64,000 nt of DNA from Candidatus Chryseobacterium colombiense (GTDB lineage Bacteria > Bacteroidota > Bacteroidia > Flavobacteriales > Weeksellaceae), in assembly GCA_029203185.1 (NCBI GenBank), contig CP119310.1, forward strand, positions 1,798,001-1,862,000, written 5' to 3'. This document shows positions 1 through 9,289 of the stretch, in pieces. The notes beneath the pieces were generated by a model, which searched no databases, was not told the DNA's origin, and saw only the letters and a list, made by a program, of their open reading frames with translations. Position 1 is the stretch's first letter; each line of letters opens with the position of its first letter. The position numbers and the translations under genes were made by a program.

Positions 1-1396
1 ACCAAGTACTTTTTCTGTGGGGGAACAATTTATAAAATTGAAACAAGGAGGTACCGCAGGTATGATTACCTCAAGTCGTGCTGTAGGGGTAGATTATGGA
101 ATACAGTTCACCAATCTTTATACTCAGCAAATGTTTAAGCTTACCAACGATGATTTTATCACTATTGGAAATGCTCATTTAAATGCAAAAAAACTAAAAC
201 CGGGAGACTCGAACCACTTAAAAGTAAACTTCTTGGGAGATCCGGCTATGAAATTAAGCAGACCTCAAAGATTATTGGTAATAGATAATATAGAAACTCC
301 TGTTCCGGGATTGATAAGAGGTCTTGATTTCGTAAAAATAAAAGGACATATCAATAATCCTAATGGAACAACCAATACTACTTTTAACGGAAGAGTTGTT
401 ATTAATATTTTTGATAAAAGACTTAATAAATCTACTTTAAATAATGATGGAAATCTAACCCCTATACTAAACTATACTGAAGAAGGAAGTGCTATCGTAA
501 AAGCTTCAGGAACGGCTGTAAATGGAGTATTCACTATTGAATTCTACGTTCCGAAAGACATTAACTATGCAGTTGGACAAGGAAGACTATTAGGATATGC
601 AGACAATAAGGCAACAGATGTATTTAATAATCAGGCAGTACAGGTAGGAGATATTAATCCTAACGGAATCAATGACAACGAACCACCAAAAGTAAAATTA
701 TACATGAACAACACCAATTTTGCAGATGGTGGTATTACAAACCAAAGCCCTATGCTGCTTGCTTGTGTTACTGATGATACAGGAATAAATTCTACAGGAT
801 CTGGTATTGGTCATGATATTACCGTATATTTAGACGGTCAAATTATTAATACCGTTGTCTTGAATGATTTTTACTCTTCAGGAGAAGGAAATGGATGTTT
901 AAATCCTAGTTTGGCAGATTATCAAAAAGGAAATGTGACGTATCCTTTCCGAAATCTAGCAATAGGACAACATCAATTAACATTTAAAGTTTGGGATATA
1001 AACAATAATTCGACAACTGCTACGTTAAATTTTGAGGTTAAGGATGAAGCCGATCAGCATTTAATTATTAACAGACCATTAAACTGGCCGAACCCATTTA
1101 CTAATAAGACATATATTCAATTTGAACATAATTGTGATGATATTTTAGATGTGCATGTTCAAATTTATACGATTACAGGAAAATTAGTAAGAACTTTGTC
1201 TCAAGCAGTTGTTGCAGAACCCTTCTTACAAGGCTTTAGAACACCTCGCCAGGCAATAGAATGGGACGGAAAAGACGATTTTGGTGATACAGTAGCAAAA
1301 GGTACGTATATTTTTAAGATATTTGCAAAAAGTCAAAATCAAGAAAAATGTAAAGGAAGTGCTACAGCTGTAGAAAAAATGGTACTTTTGAAATAA
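1..1396 (+). CDS. porU: Type IX secretion sortase PorU, C-terminal part (5' truncated)
   Basis: Carboxy-terminal 464 or so residues of PorU, the C25-family cysteine protease that removes the C-terminal signal of T9SS cargo at the outer membrane and attaches cargo to the cell surface. The reading frame is open to the left edge, so the true start and catalytic residues lie outside the window. Visible are the end of the peptidase-like region (motif GTAGMITSSRAVG), beta-rich domains, and a C-terminal FlgD-like fold containing NWPNPF and GTYIFKIFAKS. PorV follows 61 bases later, the usual flavobacterial pairing. Identity rests on that pairing and the C-terminal fold; the active site cannot be checked here. 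Confidence 0.85.
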   Translation, partial: PSTFSVGEQFIKLKQGGTAGMITSSRAVGVDYGIQFTNLYTQQMFKLTNDDFITIGNAHLNAKKLKPGDSNHLKVNFLGDPAMKLSRPQRLLVIDNIETPVPGLIRGLDFVKIKGHINNPNGTTNTTFNGRVVINIFDKRLNKSTLNNDGNLTPILNYTEEGSAIVKASGTAVNGVFTIEFYVPKDINYAVGQGRLLGYADNKATDVFNNQAVQVGDINPNGINDNEPPKVKLYMNNTNFADGGITNQSPMLLACVTDDTGINSTGSGIGHDITVYLDGQIINTVVLNDFYSSGEGNGCLNPSLADYQKGNVTYPFRNLAIGQHQLTFKVWDINNNSTTATLNFEVKDEADQHLIINRPLNWPNPFTNKTYIQFEHNCDDILDVHVQIYTITGKLVRTLSQAVVAEPFLQGFRTPRQAIEWDGKDDFGDTVAKGTYIFKIFAKSQNQEKCKGSATAVEKMVLLK

Positions 1397-1457
1397 TTTT
1401 AAAATAACAAAAACAATAATATTAATAAAAAACTGATAATATATTAAAAGACAACAT

Positions 1458-2621
1458 ATGAATTTAACTACTAAACTGCTATTAGGAATTGGTTTAAGTG
1501 CTGGTTTTTTAGGCTATTCACAAGACCTGAGTAAGGTGAATCCTGTATTAACCGGAGCTCCTTTTCTAAGAATTGCACCAGACGCCAGAGCCGGAGGTAT
1601 GGGAGATCAAGGGGTTGCTACCTCTCCTGATGCATTTTCTCAATTTTGGAATGCCGCAAAATATCCTTTTAGCAGAACGAGTTCTTCCGTAGGTATAAAC
1701 TATACACCATATATGGGAAAACTTACTAATGATGTTTTCCTTCTTTATGCAGCTTTTCATAAATTTTTAGGACAAGAAGAAAGATCTACCATCTCTGCGA
1801 GTATTTACTACTTCAACATGGGAGAAGTTAATCTTACCTCTTTCGTAGATAATCAGGTACAGTCTAACGGGGTTTCAAAACCGAACGAATTCTCTATTGA
1901 TGTTGCTTATGCTCTAAAACTTTCTGACTCTTTCTCAGGAGCTGTTACCGGTAGATTTATCCGTTCAGACTTAGCCGGAGGATTCAATACTGATACAACA
2001 TTGAAACCTGCTAACTCTTTTGCGGTTGATGTTTCTGCATATTATACCTCTCCTAAGTTTTCCAGCTTTGGAGGTATGGATGGGAAATTAAATGCTGGTT
2101 TCGCATTGCAGAATCTTGGTCCAAAATTAGACTATACAGGAAATGAAGAATCAAGATCTTATCTTCCAACAATGGCAAGACTAGGAGTTGGTTACGATAT
2201 GTATCTTGATGACTTAAATAAAATTGGTCTTAGTGTAGAAGGTTCAAAAATTTTGGTTCCTGGTTCTGAATATGTCGGAATCGATCCCAATACAAGACAG
2301 CCTATCTATGCGGTTCCAAACGTAGGAGTAATGTCTGGGATCGGAAAATCATTTAAAAATAAAAACTCTATCATGATGAGTGGAGCATTAGAATATTCTT
2401 ATGACAATGCTTTTGCTGTGAGAACAGGTTACTTCCATGAAAGTGAAGAACAGGGAGCAAGACAATATGCTACTGCCGGTATTGGATTAAAATACCGTTC
2501 TTTCGGACTTGATGTGTCTTACCTGATCAATATGTCTAAAATTAATACGGCTTTAGATAATACGCTTCGTTTCGGTTTAACCTGGAACATTGGAGAGGAA
2601 ACATCTAATGTAGATTATTAA
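1458..2621 (+). CDS. porV: Type IX secretion outer membrane protein PorV
   Basis: PorV (LptO) is a FadL-like outer membrane beta-barrel that collects cargo from the T9SS translocon and delivers it to the PorU sortase. The 387-residue protein has a signal peptide (about residues 1-21, ending GYSQ) and the family-typical N-terminal motif APFLRIAPDARAGGMGDQGVA followed by amphipathic barrel strands to the end. It lies 61 bases after porU in the same direction and is followed by a good intrinsic terminator, so porU-porV is probably the end of a transcript. ATG start directly before the signal peptide. Confidence 0.95.
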   Translation: MNLTTKLLLGIGLSAGFLGYSQDLSKVNPVLTGAPFLRIAPDARAGGMGDQGVATSPDAFSQFWNAAKYPFSRTSSSVGINYTPYMGKLTNDVFLLYAAFHKFLGQEERSTISASIYYFNMGEVNLTSFVDNQVQSNGVSKPNEFSIDVAYALKLSDSFSGAVTGRFIRSDLAGGFNTDTTLKPANSFAVDVSAYYTSPKFSSFGGMDGKLNAGFALQNLGPKLDYTGNEESRSYLPTMARLGVGYDMYLDDLNKIGLSVEGSKILVPGSEYVGIDPNTRQPIYAVPNVGVMSGIGKSFKNKNSIMMSGALEYSYDNAFAVRTGYFHESEEQGARQYATAGIGLKYRSFGLDVSYLINMSKINTALDNTLRFGLTWNIGEETSNVDY

Positions 2622-2644
2622 ATAAACATAATATAAAAGCTCAA

Positions 2645-2672
2645 AAAAGTCTCATTTTTATGAGGCTTTTTT
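2645..2672 (+). terminator. Intrinsic terminator after porV
   Basis: An 11-pair stem (arms 2645-2655 and 2660-2670, one G-T wobble) with a TTTT loop, running into a T-rich stretch 24 bases after the porV stop. Confidence 0.8.
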
Positions 2673-2685
2673 ATTTTTCAATAAT

Positions 2686-2693
2686 TATTTTTG
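2686..2693 (+). promoter_or_regulatory. -7 promoter element before FUSC gene
   Basis: TATTTTTG matches the Bacteroidota -7 consensus TAnnTTTG exactly. It ends four bases before the ATG at 2698, so transcription would begin at or beside the start codon. No convincing TTG -33 element is seen upstream. Confidence 0.55.
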
Positions 2694-2697
2694 TAAT

Positions 2698-4980
2698 ATG
2701 AACTATTCATCGGAGCTCAAAAAATTCGTCACCAGTCAATACGTGTATTCTGCGATCAGAATTACACTGGCGACGGTTTTACCATGTTTAGTTCTTGCCC
2801 ATTTCGGAATCTTAAAAGAATACTTCTTATTTCCTCTGGGAACAAGTTTTGTAGCTTTAACGGATCAACCCGGTCCTTTTATCCGTAGAAGAAATGCCTT
2901 AGCTTTTGCCATTATCTGCTTTGTTGTTGTTGCCCTCATTGCAAGTTTGGTCATGACCGTTAAGATTCTTGTTTTTGCGGAAATTATTGTTTTCGGAATG
3001 TTCTTCTCTTTAATTGGAGTTTACGGACAAAGATTGGCAGCAGTAGGTTCACTTTCCTTGGTTGTACTTGCTATTTTTATTGACGGGCATCTTACCGGAG
3101 CCGATATTCTTAAAAGTTTACTGATTTTCGCTTCAGGCTGCATTTGGTTTTTATTAATATTCTTAATTGTAACAACTATTCAGCCTTACAAACTGGCAAG
3201 TCAGATGATTGGAGAAAACTATCTTCAGCTTGCCGAGTTCTTAAAAATAAAAGCCAATTACTATCAAAAAAATCCGGATTTTGATAAGCTTTCTATACAG
3301 GTTATTGCCAAACAGATTGAAATCAAAAACCTGCAGGAAGATACCCGCGAAACCGTTTTCAAGACAAGAACGATTGTCAACGAATCTACCACAACCAGCC
3401 GTTTGCTGATGCTGATGTTCCTGAACTCTATGGATCTTCACGAAAAGCTTATGACTTCTGAAAGTGACTATCAAAAGCTTCAGCAAAGTTTTGATGACAG
3501 TATGATCCTGGTAAACATTCATGACTATCTTAATCTTCTTGCTGAAGAGATCACCAATATCGGAATTGCACTTCAGATCGGCACCAGAGCGAAACCTCTG
3601 TTTGATCTAGAACTTGAATTAAAGAATTTAAATCATGTTTATTTCGACCTGAGAAACGAGCGAATTTCACCTGATAACTTTGAGAATTTCATGATTCTAC
3701 GTCAGATACTAATGCGTATCGATGAGATTACTAAAGAAATCAATGAAATCTATAAGGTATTTTCCCAAAATGTAAAACTGGCAAAAAGTCTTTCTACAGG
3801 GTTAGATCTTAGAAAATTCATGCCTAATGAAGAGAAACTTAATTTTAAAGTTTTAAGAAATAATATATCATTCTCTTCCTTACATTTCCGCCATGCCCTA
3901 AGAATTACCATTGCCTTATTGCTGGGCTATTCTTTTTCTCTGTTTCAGCTTTTAGGAATTGGTCATACGTACTGGATTTTAATTACCATCACGGCTATTT
4001 TGAAACCCGCCTACTCCATTACCAAGAAAAGAAATCTTCTCCGGTTGTACGGAACGATTGCGGGGGCTATCATTGCTTATGGAATCCTGCATTATATACA
4101 TATTAATGAAGTTTTGTTTACGATACTTCTTATAAGCATGGTGATGTGTTTCAGCTTTTTAAAAGGGAGATATTTTTGGGCTGTTTTGTTTATGACGATC
4201 TATGTTTTCCTGAGCTTTAATTTTTTAAGTCCCGGAAAAGTAAATATTATTTTCAAAGACAGAATTCTGGATACCATGATTGCAGGAATCATTGCCTCGT
4301 TGGTGTCATATGTTGTGCTTCCTGTTTGGGAGCATACACAGAATCTAGAACTGATGAAAAAATCTGCAGAGTCCAATTTTCTTTATTTTCAAAGTGTGAT
4401 TTCTAAATTTTTAGATGAAGATTTTGATATTGAGGATTATAAAATGAAACGTAAAAACGCAATCATTTCATTAGCCAATCTTTCCGACAGTTTCCAAAGA
4501 ATGATCTCGGAACCAAAAAATCAGCAGAAAAAACTTGAAGTGGTTCATCAGTTTGTAGCCACATCACATTTGATTACCGCTTATACCGCTTCCCTTTCTC
4601 AATACGTAAAAAATGATGAAAAATACCCTGAAATAGATTCGGAAGGATGGGGAAAAAAAATAGAAGCAGAACTTCAGCAGGTTTCCAAACTTCTGAATGG
4701 AGATAAAATCAGCGAATCTTTAAAAATGAGAAGCCGTATCGAGCCTGAAGATTCATCTTTTGACGATTTAATCTTAAAAAGAAAAACCGAGCTTGCCGAA
4801 CATGAAGCCAGAAATTACAGAGATCCCAGCAAAATTTCGCATTTAACTGAGTTAAAAAATGTTCATGATATTCTGGAGCTTATTTATGATGTGGCGAAAG
4901 AACAACGAAAAGTGATTGAAAAGTACAGAAATGAATCGGAAAGCGCAGCAGCTTCTGAACCTATTCCTCAACAATCGTAA
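2698..4980 (+). CDS. FUSC family inner membrane protein (YccS/aromatic-acid-exporter type)
   Basis: A 760-residue protein with the duplicated FUSC layout: an N-terminal block of about six membrane helices (roughly residues 15-160), a long cytoplasmic alpha-helical region (about 165-390), a second membrane block (about 395-545) and a soluble C-terminal tail. Relatives include E. coli YccS and aromatic acid efflux components; the substrate here is unknown. The gene follows the porV terminator with its own -7 element, suggesting a separate, possibly leaderless transcript. Its last 20 bases overlap the end of the convergent phosphopantetheinyl transferase gene. Confidence 0.85.
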   Translation: MNYSSELKKFVTSQYVYSAIRITLATVLPCLVLAHFGILKEYFLFPLGTSFVALTDQPGPFIRRRNALAFAIICFVVVALIASLVMTVKILVFAEIIVFGMFFSLIGVYGQRLAAVGSLSLVVLAIFIDGHLTGADILKSLLIFASGCIWFLLIFLIVTTIQPYKLASQMIGENYLQLAEFLKIKANYYQKNPDFDKLSIQVIAKQIEIKNLQEDTRETVFKTRTIVNESTTTSRLLMLMFLNSMDLHEKLMTSESDYQKLQQSFDDSMILVNIHDYLNLLAEEITNIGIALQIGTRAKPLFDLELELKNLNHVYFDLRNERISPDNFENFMILRQILMRIDEITKEINEIYKVFSQNVKLAKSLSTGLDLRKFMPNEEKLNFKVLRNNISFSSLHFRHALRITIALLLGYSFSLFQLLGIGHTYWILITITAILKPAYSITKKRNLLRLYGTIAGAIIAYGILHYIHINEVLFTILLISMVMCFSFLKGRYFWAVLFMTIYVFLSFNFLSPGKVNIIFKDRILDTMIAGIIASLVSYVVLPVWEHTQNLELMKKSAESNFLYFQSVISKFLDEDFDIEDYKMKRKNAIISLANLSDSFQRMISEPKNQQKKLEVVHQFVATSHLITAYTASLSQYVKNDEKYPEIDSEGWGKKIEAELQQVSKLLNGDKISESLKMRSRIEPEDSSFDDLILKRKTELAEHEARNYRDPSKISHLTELKNVHDILELIYDVAKEQRKVIEKYRNESESAAASEPIPQQS

Positions 4981-5575
4981 AGCAATAATCATCAAAAAAC
5001 TCTACCCTGGCTTTTAGTTCATCAGAAATATGATCATCATGTACTCTGCATTTGATGTGATGAAGATGCTTTAATTCGAAGGGTCTTACTTCATAATGTT
5101 TTTTCAAAGACCAGTGTTTGGAATGGTGAATTTTATACATACTTTCCTTCACACTCCAGATAATGGTATAAAAAGTAACTTCATTATCGAAAGGAATAAA
5201 GCCACGTTCGTTTTCAAAAGTAAATTTGTCGATAACCCTTAAAATCTTAGGATTAAATTTTTCAAGATCAATCCCGATTTTATTTTTTGAAATAGCAATA
5301 GCAGCAAAGGGAAAAGAATGGGTAATGGAAATTTCAGCATCTTTAGGCGAAAGAAAAGGCTCCCTGTCTTTATATAAAATTTTAGAATGCGGTTTCAGAC
5401 CTTTCAACAGTTTTCTTACCATTAATACTTCCAATAGTTTTTTCGGATGATAATCCTTTACTTTTTCAGCATTTTCAGGCTCTAAAAGTTTATCCGGATT
5501 CAATTCTTCGTTTTCATCATATTTCCAAACTAGAATTGTGGCGGTGTCATCAGAAAAATCACGATAGAGAGGCAT
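4961..5575 (-). CDS. 4'-phosphopantetheinyl transferase superfamily protein
   Basis: Sfp-type enzyme that moves the phosphopantetheine arm of coenzyme A onto carrier proteins. The 204 residues show the expected motifs: SITHS (83-87), the metal-binding GIDLE (101-105) and WSVKESMYK (140-148), whose glutamate and lysine are family-conserved. Size fits the single-chain Sfp class rather than the shorter AcpS class. The natural carrier (fatty acid ACP or a secondary-metabolite carrier) cannot be told from context. Its 3' end overlaps the FUSC gene by 20 bases, tail to tail, with no room for a terminator. Confidence 0.85.
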   Translation of the reverse strand: MPLYRDFSDDTATILVWKYDENEELNPDKLLEPENAEKVKDYHPKKLLEVLMVRKLLKGLKPHSKILYKDREPFLSPKDAEISITHSFPFAAIAISKNKIGIDLEKFNPKILRVIDKFTFENERGFIPFDNEVTFYTIIWSVKESMYKIHHSKHWSLKKHYEVRPFELKHLHHIKCRVHDDHISDELKARVEFFDDYCFTIVEE

Positions 5576-5775
5576 TCTTTTTTTTCCGATAAAAATAATG
5601 AAAAGAAATCATATAAAAATTGAAGGTTAAAAAAGGGATAAACAAGGCTATTTAAAAATCATGTTAGGATTATTGAAAACTTAAATAACTTCCTTGATTC
5701 AGCATTCAGCCCTATTTATTTTCAATATTTTTTTATCTCCAAAACAAGGTGTTTTTATATCTAGATTATATGTTG

Positions 5776-5783
5776 TAATTTTG
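5776..5783 (+). promoter_or_regulatory. -7 promoter element before ahcY
   Basis: TAATTTTG fits TAnnTTTG and lies 39 bases before the ahcY ATG, giving a short leader. The rest of the 247-base gap shows no recognisable SAM or SAH riboswitch. Confidence 0.5.
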
Positions 5784-5822
5784 CAATTCGTTATAAACAG
5801 AATTAAAAATTATTCATCAGAT

Positions 5823-7136
5823 ATGAGTACTACAACACAATACATTCCTTACAAAGTAAAGGATATTTCCCTAGCGGAGTGGGGAAGAAAAGAAATTACC
5901 CTTGCAGAAGCTGAAATGCCTGGTTTGATGGCAATCCGTGAAGAATACGGACCATCTCAGCCATTAAAAGGTGCTAGAATTGCAGGATGTCTTCACATGA
6001 CTATTCAGACTGCAGTTTTGATCGAAACTTTGGTTGCTCTTGGAGCAGAAGTTACTTGGTCTTCTTGTAATATATTCTCTACTCAGGATCACGCTGCTGC
6101 TGCTATTGCTGCTGCAGGAATCCCGGTTTATGCTTGGAAGGGTCTTAATGAAGAAGAATTCGACTGGTGTATTGAGCAAACTTTATTCTTTGGTGAAGAC
6201 AGAAAGCCATTGAATATGATTTTGGATGATGGTGGAGATTTAACCAATATGGTTTTTGATAAATATCCTGAATTCACAAAAGACATCAAAGGTCTTTCTG
6301 AAGAAACAACAACCGGAGTTCACAGATTGTATGAGAGAATGAAGAACGGAACTTTGGTAATGCCTGCAATCAACGTAAATGATTCTGTAACTAAATCTAA
6401 ATTCGACAACAAATACGGATGTAAAGAATCAGCAGTAGATGCTGTAAGAAGAGCTACGGATGTAATGTTGGCTGGAAAAAGAGTGGTAGTTTGCGGATAC
6501 GGAGACGTAGGTAAAGGTACTGCTGCTTCTTTCAGAGGAGCCGGTTCTATCGTTACGGTAACTGAAATCGATCCAATCTGTGCGCTTCAAGCTGCAATGG
6601 ACGGTTATGAAGTAAAAAAATTAGATACTGTTGTTGATAACGCAGATATCGTAATCACCACTACAGGTAACTTTAACATCGTAAGAAAAGAACATTTCTT
6701 AAAATTAAAAGATAAAGCAATCGTTTGTAACATCGGTCACTTCGATAACGAAATCGATATGGCTTGGTTAAACAAAAACTATGGTCACACAAAATCTGAA
6801 GTTAAGCCACAGGTTGATCTTTATACCATTGAAGGTAAAGAAGTAATTATTCTTGCTGAAGGTAGATTGGTAAACTTAGGTTGTGCTACAGGTCACCCAT
6901 CTTTCGTAATGTCAAACTCTTTCTCAAACCAGACTTTGGCTCAGATCGAACTTTGGAACAATTCTGCAGCTTACAAAAATGAAGTATATATGCTACCAAA
7001 ACATTTAGATGAAAAAGTAGCTGCTCTTCACCTTAAAAAATTAAGCGTTGAGCTGGAAACCCTTTCTCCTGAGCAAGCTGATTATATCGGTGTAGATGTG
7101 AAAGGTCCATTCAAACCTGAATATTACAGATACTAA
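5823..7136 (+). CDS. ahcY: Adenosylhomocysteinase
   Basis: Cytoplasmic enzyme that splits S-adenosylhomocysteine to adenosine and homocysteine, keeping methyltransferases active. 437 residues from the ATG at 5823, which begins the conserved N-terminal part; the frame is open further upstream but that stretch is not enzyme-like and contains the promoter. Substrate-domain motifs (LHMTIQTAVLIETL, WSSCNIFSTQDH) and the NAD-binding loop GYGDVGKG (about 225-232) are intact, and the C-terminus KGPFKPEYYRY is typical of the family. A strong terminator follows, so it is probably monocistronic. Confidence 0.97.
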   Translation: MSTTTQYIPYKVKDISLAEWGRKEITLAEAEMPGLMAIREEYGPSQPLKGARIAGCLHMTIQTAVLIETLVALGAEVTWSSCNIFSTQDHAAAAIAAAGIPVYAWKGLNEEEFDWCIEQTLFFGEDRKPLNMILDDGGDLTNMVFDKYPEFTKDIKGLSEETTTGVHRLYERMKNGTLVMPAINVNDSVTKSKFDNKYGCKESAVDAVRRATDVMLAGKRVVVCGYGDVGKGTAASFRGAGSIVTVTEIDPICALQAAMDGYEVKKLDTVVDNADIVITTTGNFNIVRKEHFLKLKDKAIVCNIGHFDNEIDMAWLNKNYGHTKSEVKPQVDLYTIEGKEVIILAEGRLVNLGCATGHPSFVMSNSFSNQTLAQIELWNNSAAYKNEVYMLPKHLDEKVAALHLKKLSVELETLSPEQADYIGVDVKGPFKPEYYRY

Positions 7137-7158
7137 TAAATTTAGTAGTATTATAGAT

Positions 7159-7193
7159 AAAAGGACTCTTCAAAAATTTGAAGAGTCTTTTAT
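7159..7193 (+). terminator. Intrinsic terminator after ahcY
   Basis: GACTCTTCAAA (7164-7174) pairs with TTTGAAGAGTC (7177-7187), followed by TTTTATTTTT. Confidence 0.85.
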
Positions 7194-7221
7194 TTTTGAG
7201 GAAATATTTATTAAAAAATAA

Positions 7222-7229
7222 TATATTTG
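7222..7229 (+). promoter_or_regulatory. -7 promoter element before yiaA-like gene
   Basis: TATATTTG matches TAnnTTTG exactly, 27 bases before the ATG at 7257. Confidence 0.5.
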
Positions 7230-7256
7230 GCCTCACTATACAAAAAAATATAATTA

Positions 7257-7649
7257 ATGAAAAAACAAGGAGTATCGAATGCATTTGTTGCGGCATCCTG
7301 GATTGCTTTAGGAGCAGGAATGATTGGCTTTATTGTAGGTTTGGCAAGAGCAGAAATGCAGCTTAATGAAAAAGGCTATTATTTTACCATCTTATTATAC
7401 GGTTTATTCGCCGTAGTTTCTTTACAGAAAGCTGTTCGTGACAGATTGGAAAATATCAAAGTAACTGATATTTATTATGGCATCTGCTGGTTTGCAACCT
7501 TATCATCTATTGTTTTATTAGCGATAGGATTATGGAATGCCACCATTCTGCCAAGCGAAAAAGGATTCTATGGATTTGCCTTTTTACTGGCTTTATTCGG
7601 AGCCATTGCGGTTCAGAAAAACACAAGGGACAATATGATACAGGAATAA
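7257..7649 (+). CDS. YiaA/YiaB family inner membrane protein
   Basis: A 130-residue protein with four membrane helices arranged as two similar halves, each preceded by short polar turns. The repeated pattern LNEKGYYFTILLYGLFA / PSEKGFYGFAFLLALFG is the mark of the YiaA/YiaB domain. Molecular function of the family is not established; E. coli homologues are linked to cell-envelope and osmotic phenotypes. Flanked by terminators on both sides and carrying its own promoter element, it looks like a single-gene unit. Confidence 0.85.
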   Translation: MKKQGVSNAFVAASWIALGAGMIGFIVGLARAEMQLNEKGYYFTILLYGLFAVVSLQKAVRDRLENIKVTDIYYGICWFATLSSIVLLAIGLWNATILPSEKGFYGFAFLLALFGAIAVQKNTRDNMIQE

Positions 7650-7652
7650 CAT

Positions 7653-7682
7653 AAAAAACTCTCCAAATTGGAGAGTTTTTTA
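7653..7682. terminator. Bidirectional terminator between yiaA-like gene and purE
   Basis: AAAAAACTCTCC (7653-7664) and GGAGAGTTTTTT (from 7670) form a hairpin flanked by A and T tracts, so it can serve both convergent genes. Confidence 0.8.
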
Positions 7683-8186
7683 TTATTTATCATAATGATT
7701 AGGATGATGAGCTTTAATATCATCTACCGTTCCCAATACTTTATCCTTTAAAGAATCCTGATATTTCTGAAGGTTTTCTGCAATCTTTTCATCTCCTGTT
7801 CCCAGAATTTTTACTGCTAAAATTCCGGCATTCAAAGCACCGTTCAAAGCAACCGTTGCTACCGGAATTCCTCCCGGCATTTGCAGAATCGATAAAACAG
7901 AATCCCATCCGTCAATAGAATTGCTAGACAAAATAGGAACCCCGATTACAGGCAAAGTTGTACAGCTTGCTACCATTCCCGGTAAATGTGCTGCTCCTCC
8001 TGCTCCCGCAATAATTACCTTCAACCCTCTTTCTTTTGCCGTTTTTGCGTATTCAAACATTCTTTCCGGTGTTCTGTGAGCCGAAACTACTGTTAATTCA
8101 TATGGAATATCTAAAGACTTCAAAAAATTTGCTGCTTGTTCCATAATTGGTAAGTCACTCTGACTCCCCATAATAATTCCTACCAT
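7683..8186 (-). CDS. purE: 5-(carboxyamino)imidazole ribonucleotide mutase
   Basis: PurE converts N5-CAIR to CAIR in purine synthesis, acting after PurK. It shows GSQSDLP, the catalytic-histidine motif SAHRTPE and GAGGAAHLPGM, and is of normal length (167 residues from the ATG at 8186). The frame is open two codons upstream to a TTG at 8192, but the ATG is preferred because it begins MVGIIMGSQSD. purK is about 2.3 kb away in the same direction rather than adjacent, with unrelated plus-strand genes between. Confidence 0.96.
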   Translation of the reverse strand: MVGIIMGSQSDLPIMEQAANFLKSLDIPYELTVVSAHRTPERMFEYAKTAKERGLKVIIAGAGGAAHLPGMVASCTTLPVIGVPILSSNSIDGWDSVLSILQMPGGIPVATVALNGALNAGILAVKILGTGDEKIAENLQKYQDSLKDKVLGTVDDIKAHHPNHYDK

Positions 8187-8205
8187 CTTCAATTTATTAG
8201 ATGTT

Positions 8206-8213
8206 CAAAGATA
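8206..8213 (-). promoter_or_regulatory. -7 promoter element before purE
   Basis: On the minus strand TATCTTTG matches TAnnTTTG exactly and ends 19 bases before the purE ATG. Confidence 0.55.
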
Positions 8214-8345
8214 AAGAATTAATAAGTCTGAATACAAAAACCAAAAAGTAAAATTCAAATTCTGTTCCCTAAAAAACATCATTAACTGTACCCATTAAAT
8301 TGCTTCTAAAAAAAATATCTTTACGTGTTACATTGCTATCACAAA

Positions 8346-9251
8346 TTGAAAGATTATAAACTCCTTTTAGCCGTTATTACCGTTGCCGTTGTCTGGGGAA
8401 CAACATTTCTGGCAATCCGTGTCGCTGTAGAAACCATTCCGGCTTGGTTTGTTGCAGGTATCCGTCAGTTTCTAGCTGCCATCATTATGTTTCTGATATT
8501 AATTTATAAAAAACAATTCCGATGGATTGGCTGGAAAAGCTTAAAACTTCAGATTATTTTCTCAATCCTCATGTTAGTTATAGCGAACGGAATGACTACC
8601 GTAGCTGAAGAAACAGTTTCCAGCAGTTTAGCTTCATTAATTAATGCTGCCTCTCCTATTCTGGTGTTTTTAGGAAGTGTGGCCATCGGTCTGCAAAGAT
8701 TTAGTTATAGGGCATTAACAGGCGTATTATTATGTTTCAGCGGAATCCTCTTTATCTTTTGGGACGGGCTGAAAGATTTGGCAAACCCTGACTATAAAAT
8801 GGGGATTATCTTTCTTTTCTGTGCGATTTCAGGATGGGCTTCAGGAACTATTTTCACAAAAAAGCTGAATATCCAGAGCGGTAATATTTCCTTAAATTTA
8901 TTTTATCAATTCTTATTCGCGGGGATTGTCCAAATTATTTTTGCTTTCATTTTTTCAGATAACTACAATTTTGAAAACTGGTCATTAAAAAGTATTTCTG
9001 CTATGCTTTATCTTGCTGTTTTCGGATCTGTAACAGCATTTTTCGCTTTTCATTATGCCTTGACAAAAATTTCGCCTGTTCAGGTTTCTATCATGGCGTA
9101 TGTAAATACAATCATTGCAATCTTTTTAGGCTGGTTGATTTTAGATGAGAATATTTCTGCTAAATTTATCGTGGCTGCGATTTTGATTATCTTAGGTGTG
9201 TTTATTATTAATTATAAACCGGAGATGTTTAAAAAACAGAAGATTGAATAG
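8346..9251 (+). CDS. EamA/DMT family transporter
   Basis: Ten-helix drug/metabolite transporter with two EamA repeats; N-terminal motif VVWGTTFLAIRVAVETIPAW is characteristic. Likely exports amino acids or other small metabolites, substrate unknown. Start is uncertain: a GTG at 8325 would add seven residues but sits directly after a near-consensus -7 element (TATCTTTA, 8316-8323), so a TTG at 8346 is preferred here; no in-frame ATG occurs before the second helix. The next gene has its own promoter, so this is probably a single-gene unit. Confidence 0.85.
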   Translation: MKDYKLLLAVITVAVVWGTTFLAIRVAVETIPAWFVAGIRQFLAAIIMFLILIYKKQFRWIGWKSLKLQIIFSILMLVIANGMTTVAEETVSSSLASLINAASPILVFLGSVAIGLQRFSYRALTGVLLCFSGILFIFWDGLKDLANPDYKMGIIFLFCAISGWASGTIFTKKLNIQSGNISLNLFYQFLFAGIVQIIFAFIFSDNYNFENWSLKSISAMLYLAVFGSVTAFFAFHYALTKISPVQVSIMAYVNTIIAIFLGWLILDENISAKFIVAAILIILGVFIINYKPEMFKKQKIE

Positions 9252-9258
9252 AACCCGT

Positions 9259-9266
9259 TATATTTG
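9259..9266 (+). promoter_or_regulatory. -7 promoter element before secreted hypothetical gene
   Basis: TATATTTG is an exact TAnnTTTG match, 23 bases before the ATG at 9290. Confidence 0.5.
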
Positions 9267-9289
9267 TAGCCAAATTAATTATACAAACT

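Noticed and set aside
5694..5822. Upstream extension of ahcY
   Set aside because: The added residues are not enzyme-like and overlap the promoter element.
5576..5822. SAM or SAH riboswitch before ahcY
   Set aside because: No conserved stem or core motif of these riboswitches could be found.
8325..8327. GTG as start of the DMT transporter gene
   Set aside because: It sits one base after a near-consensus -7 element, so it would scarcely be transcribed; a downstream TTG is preferred.
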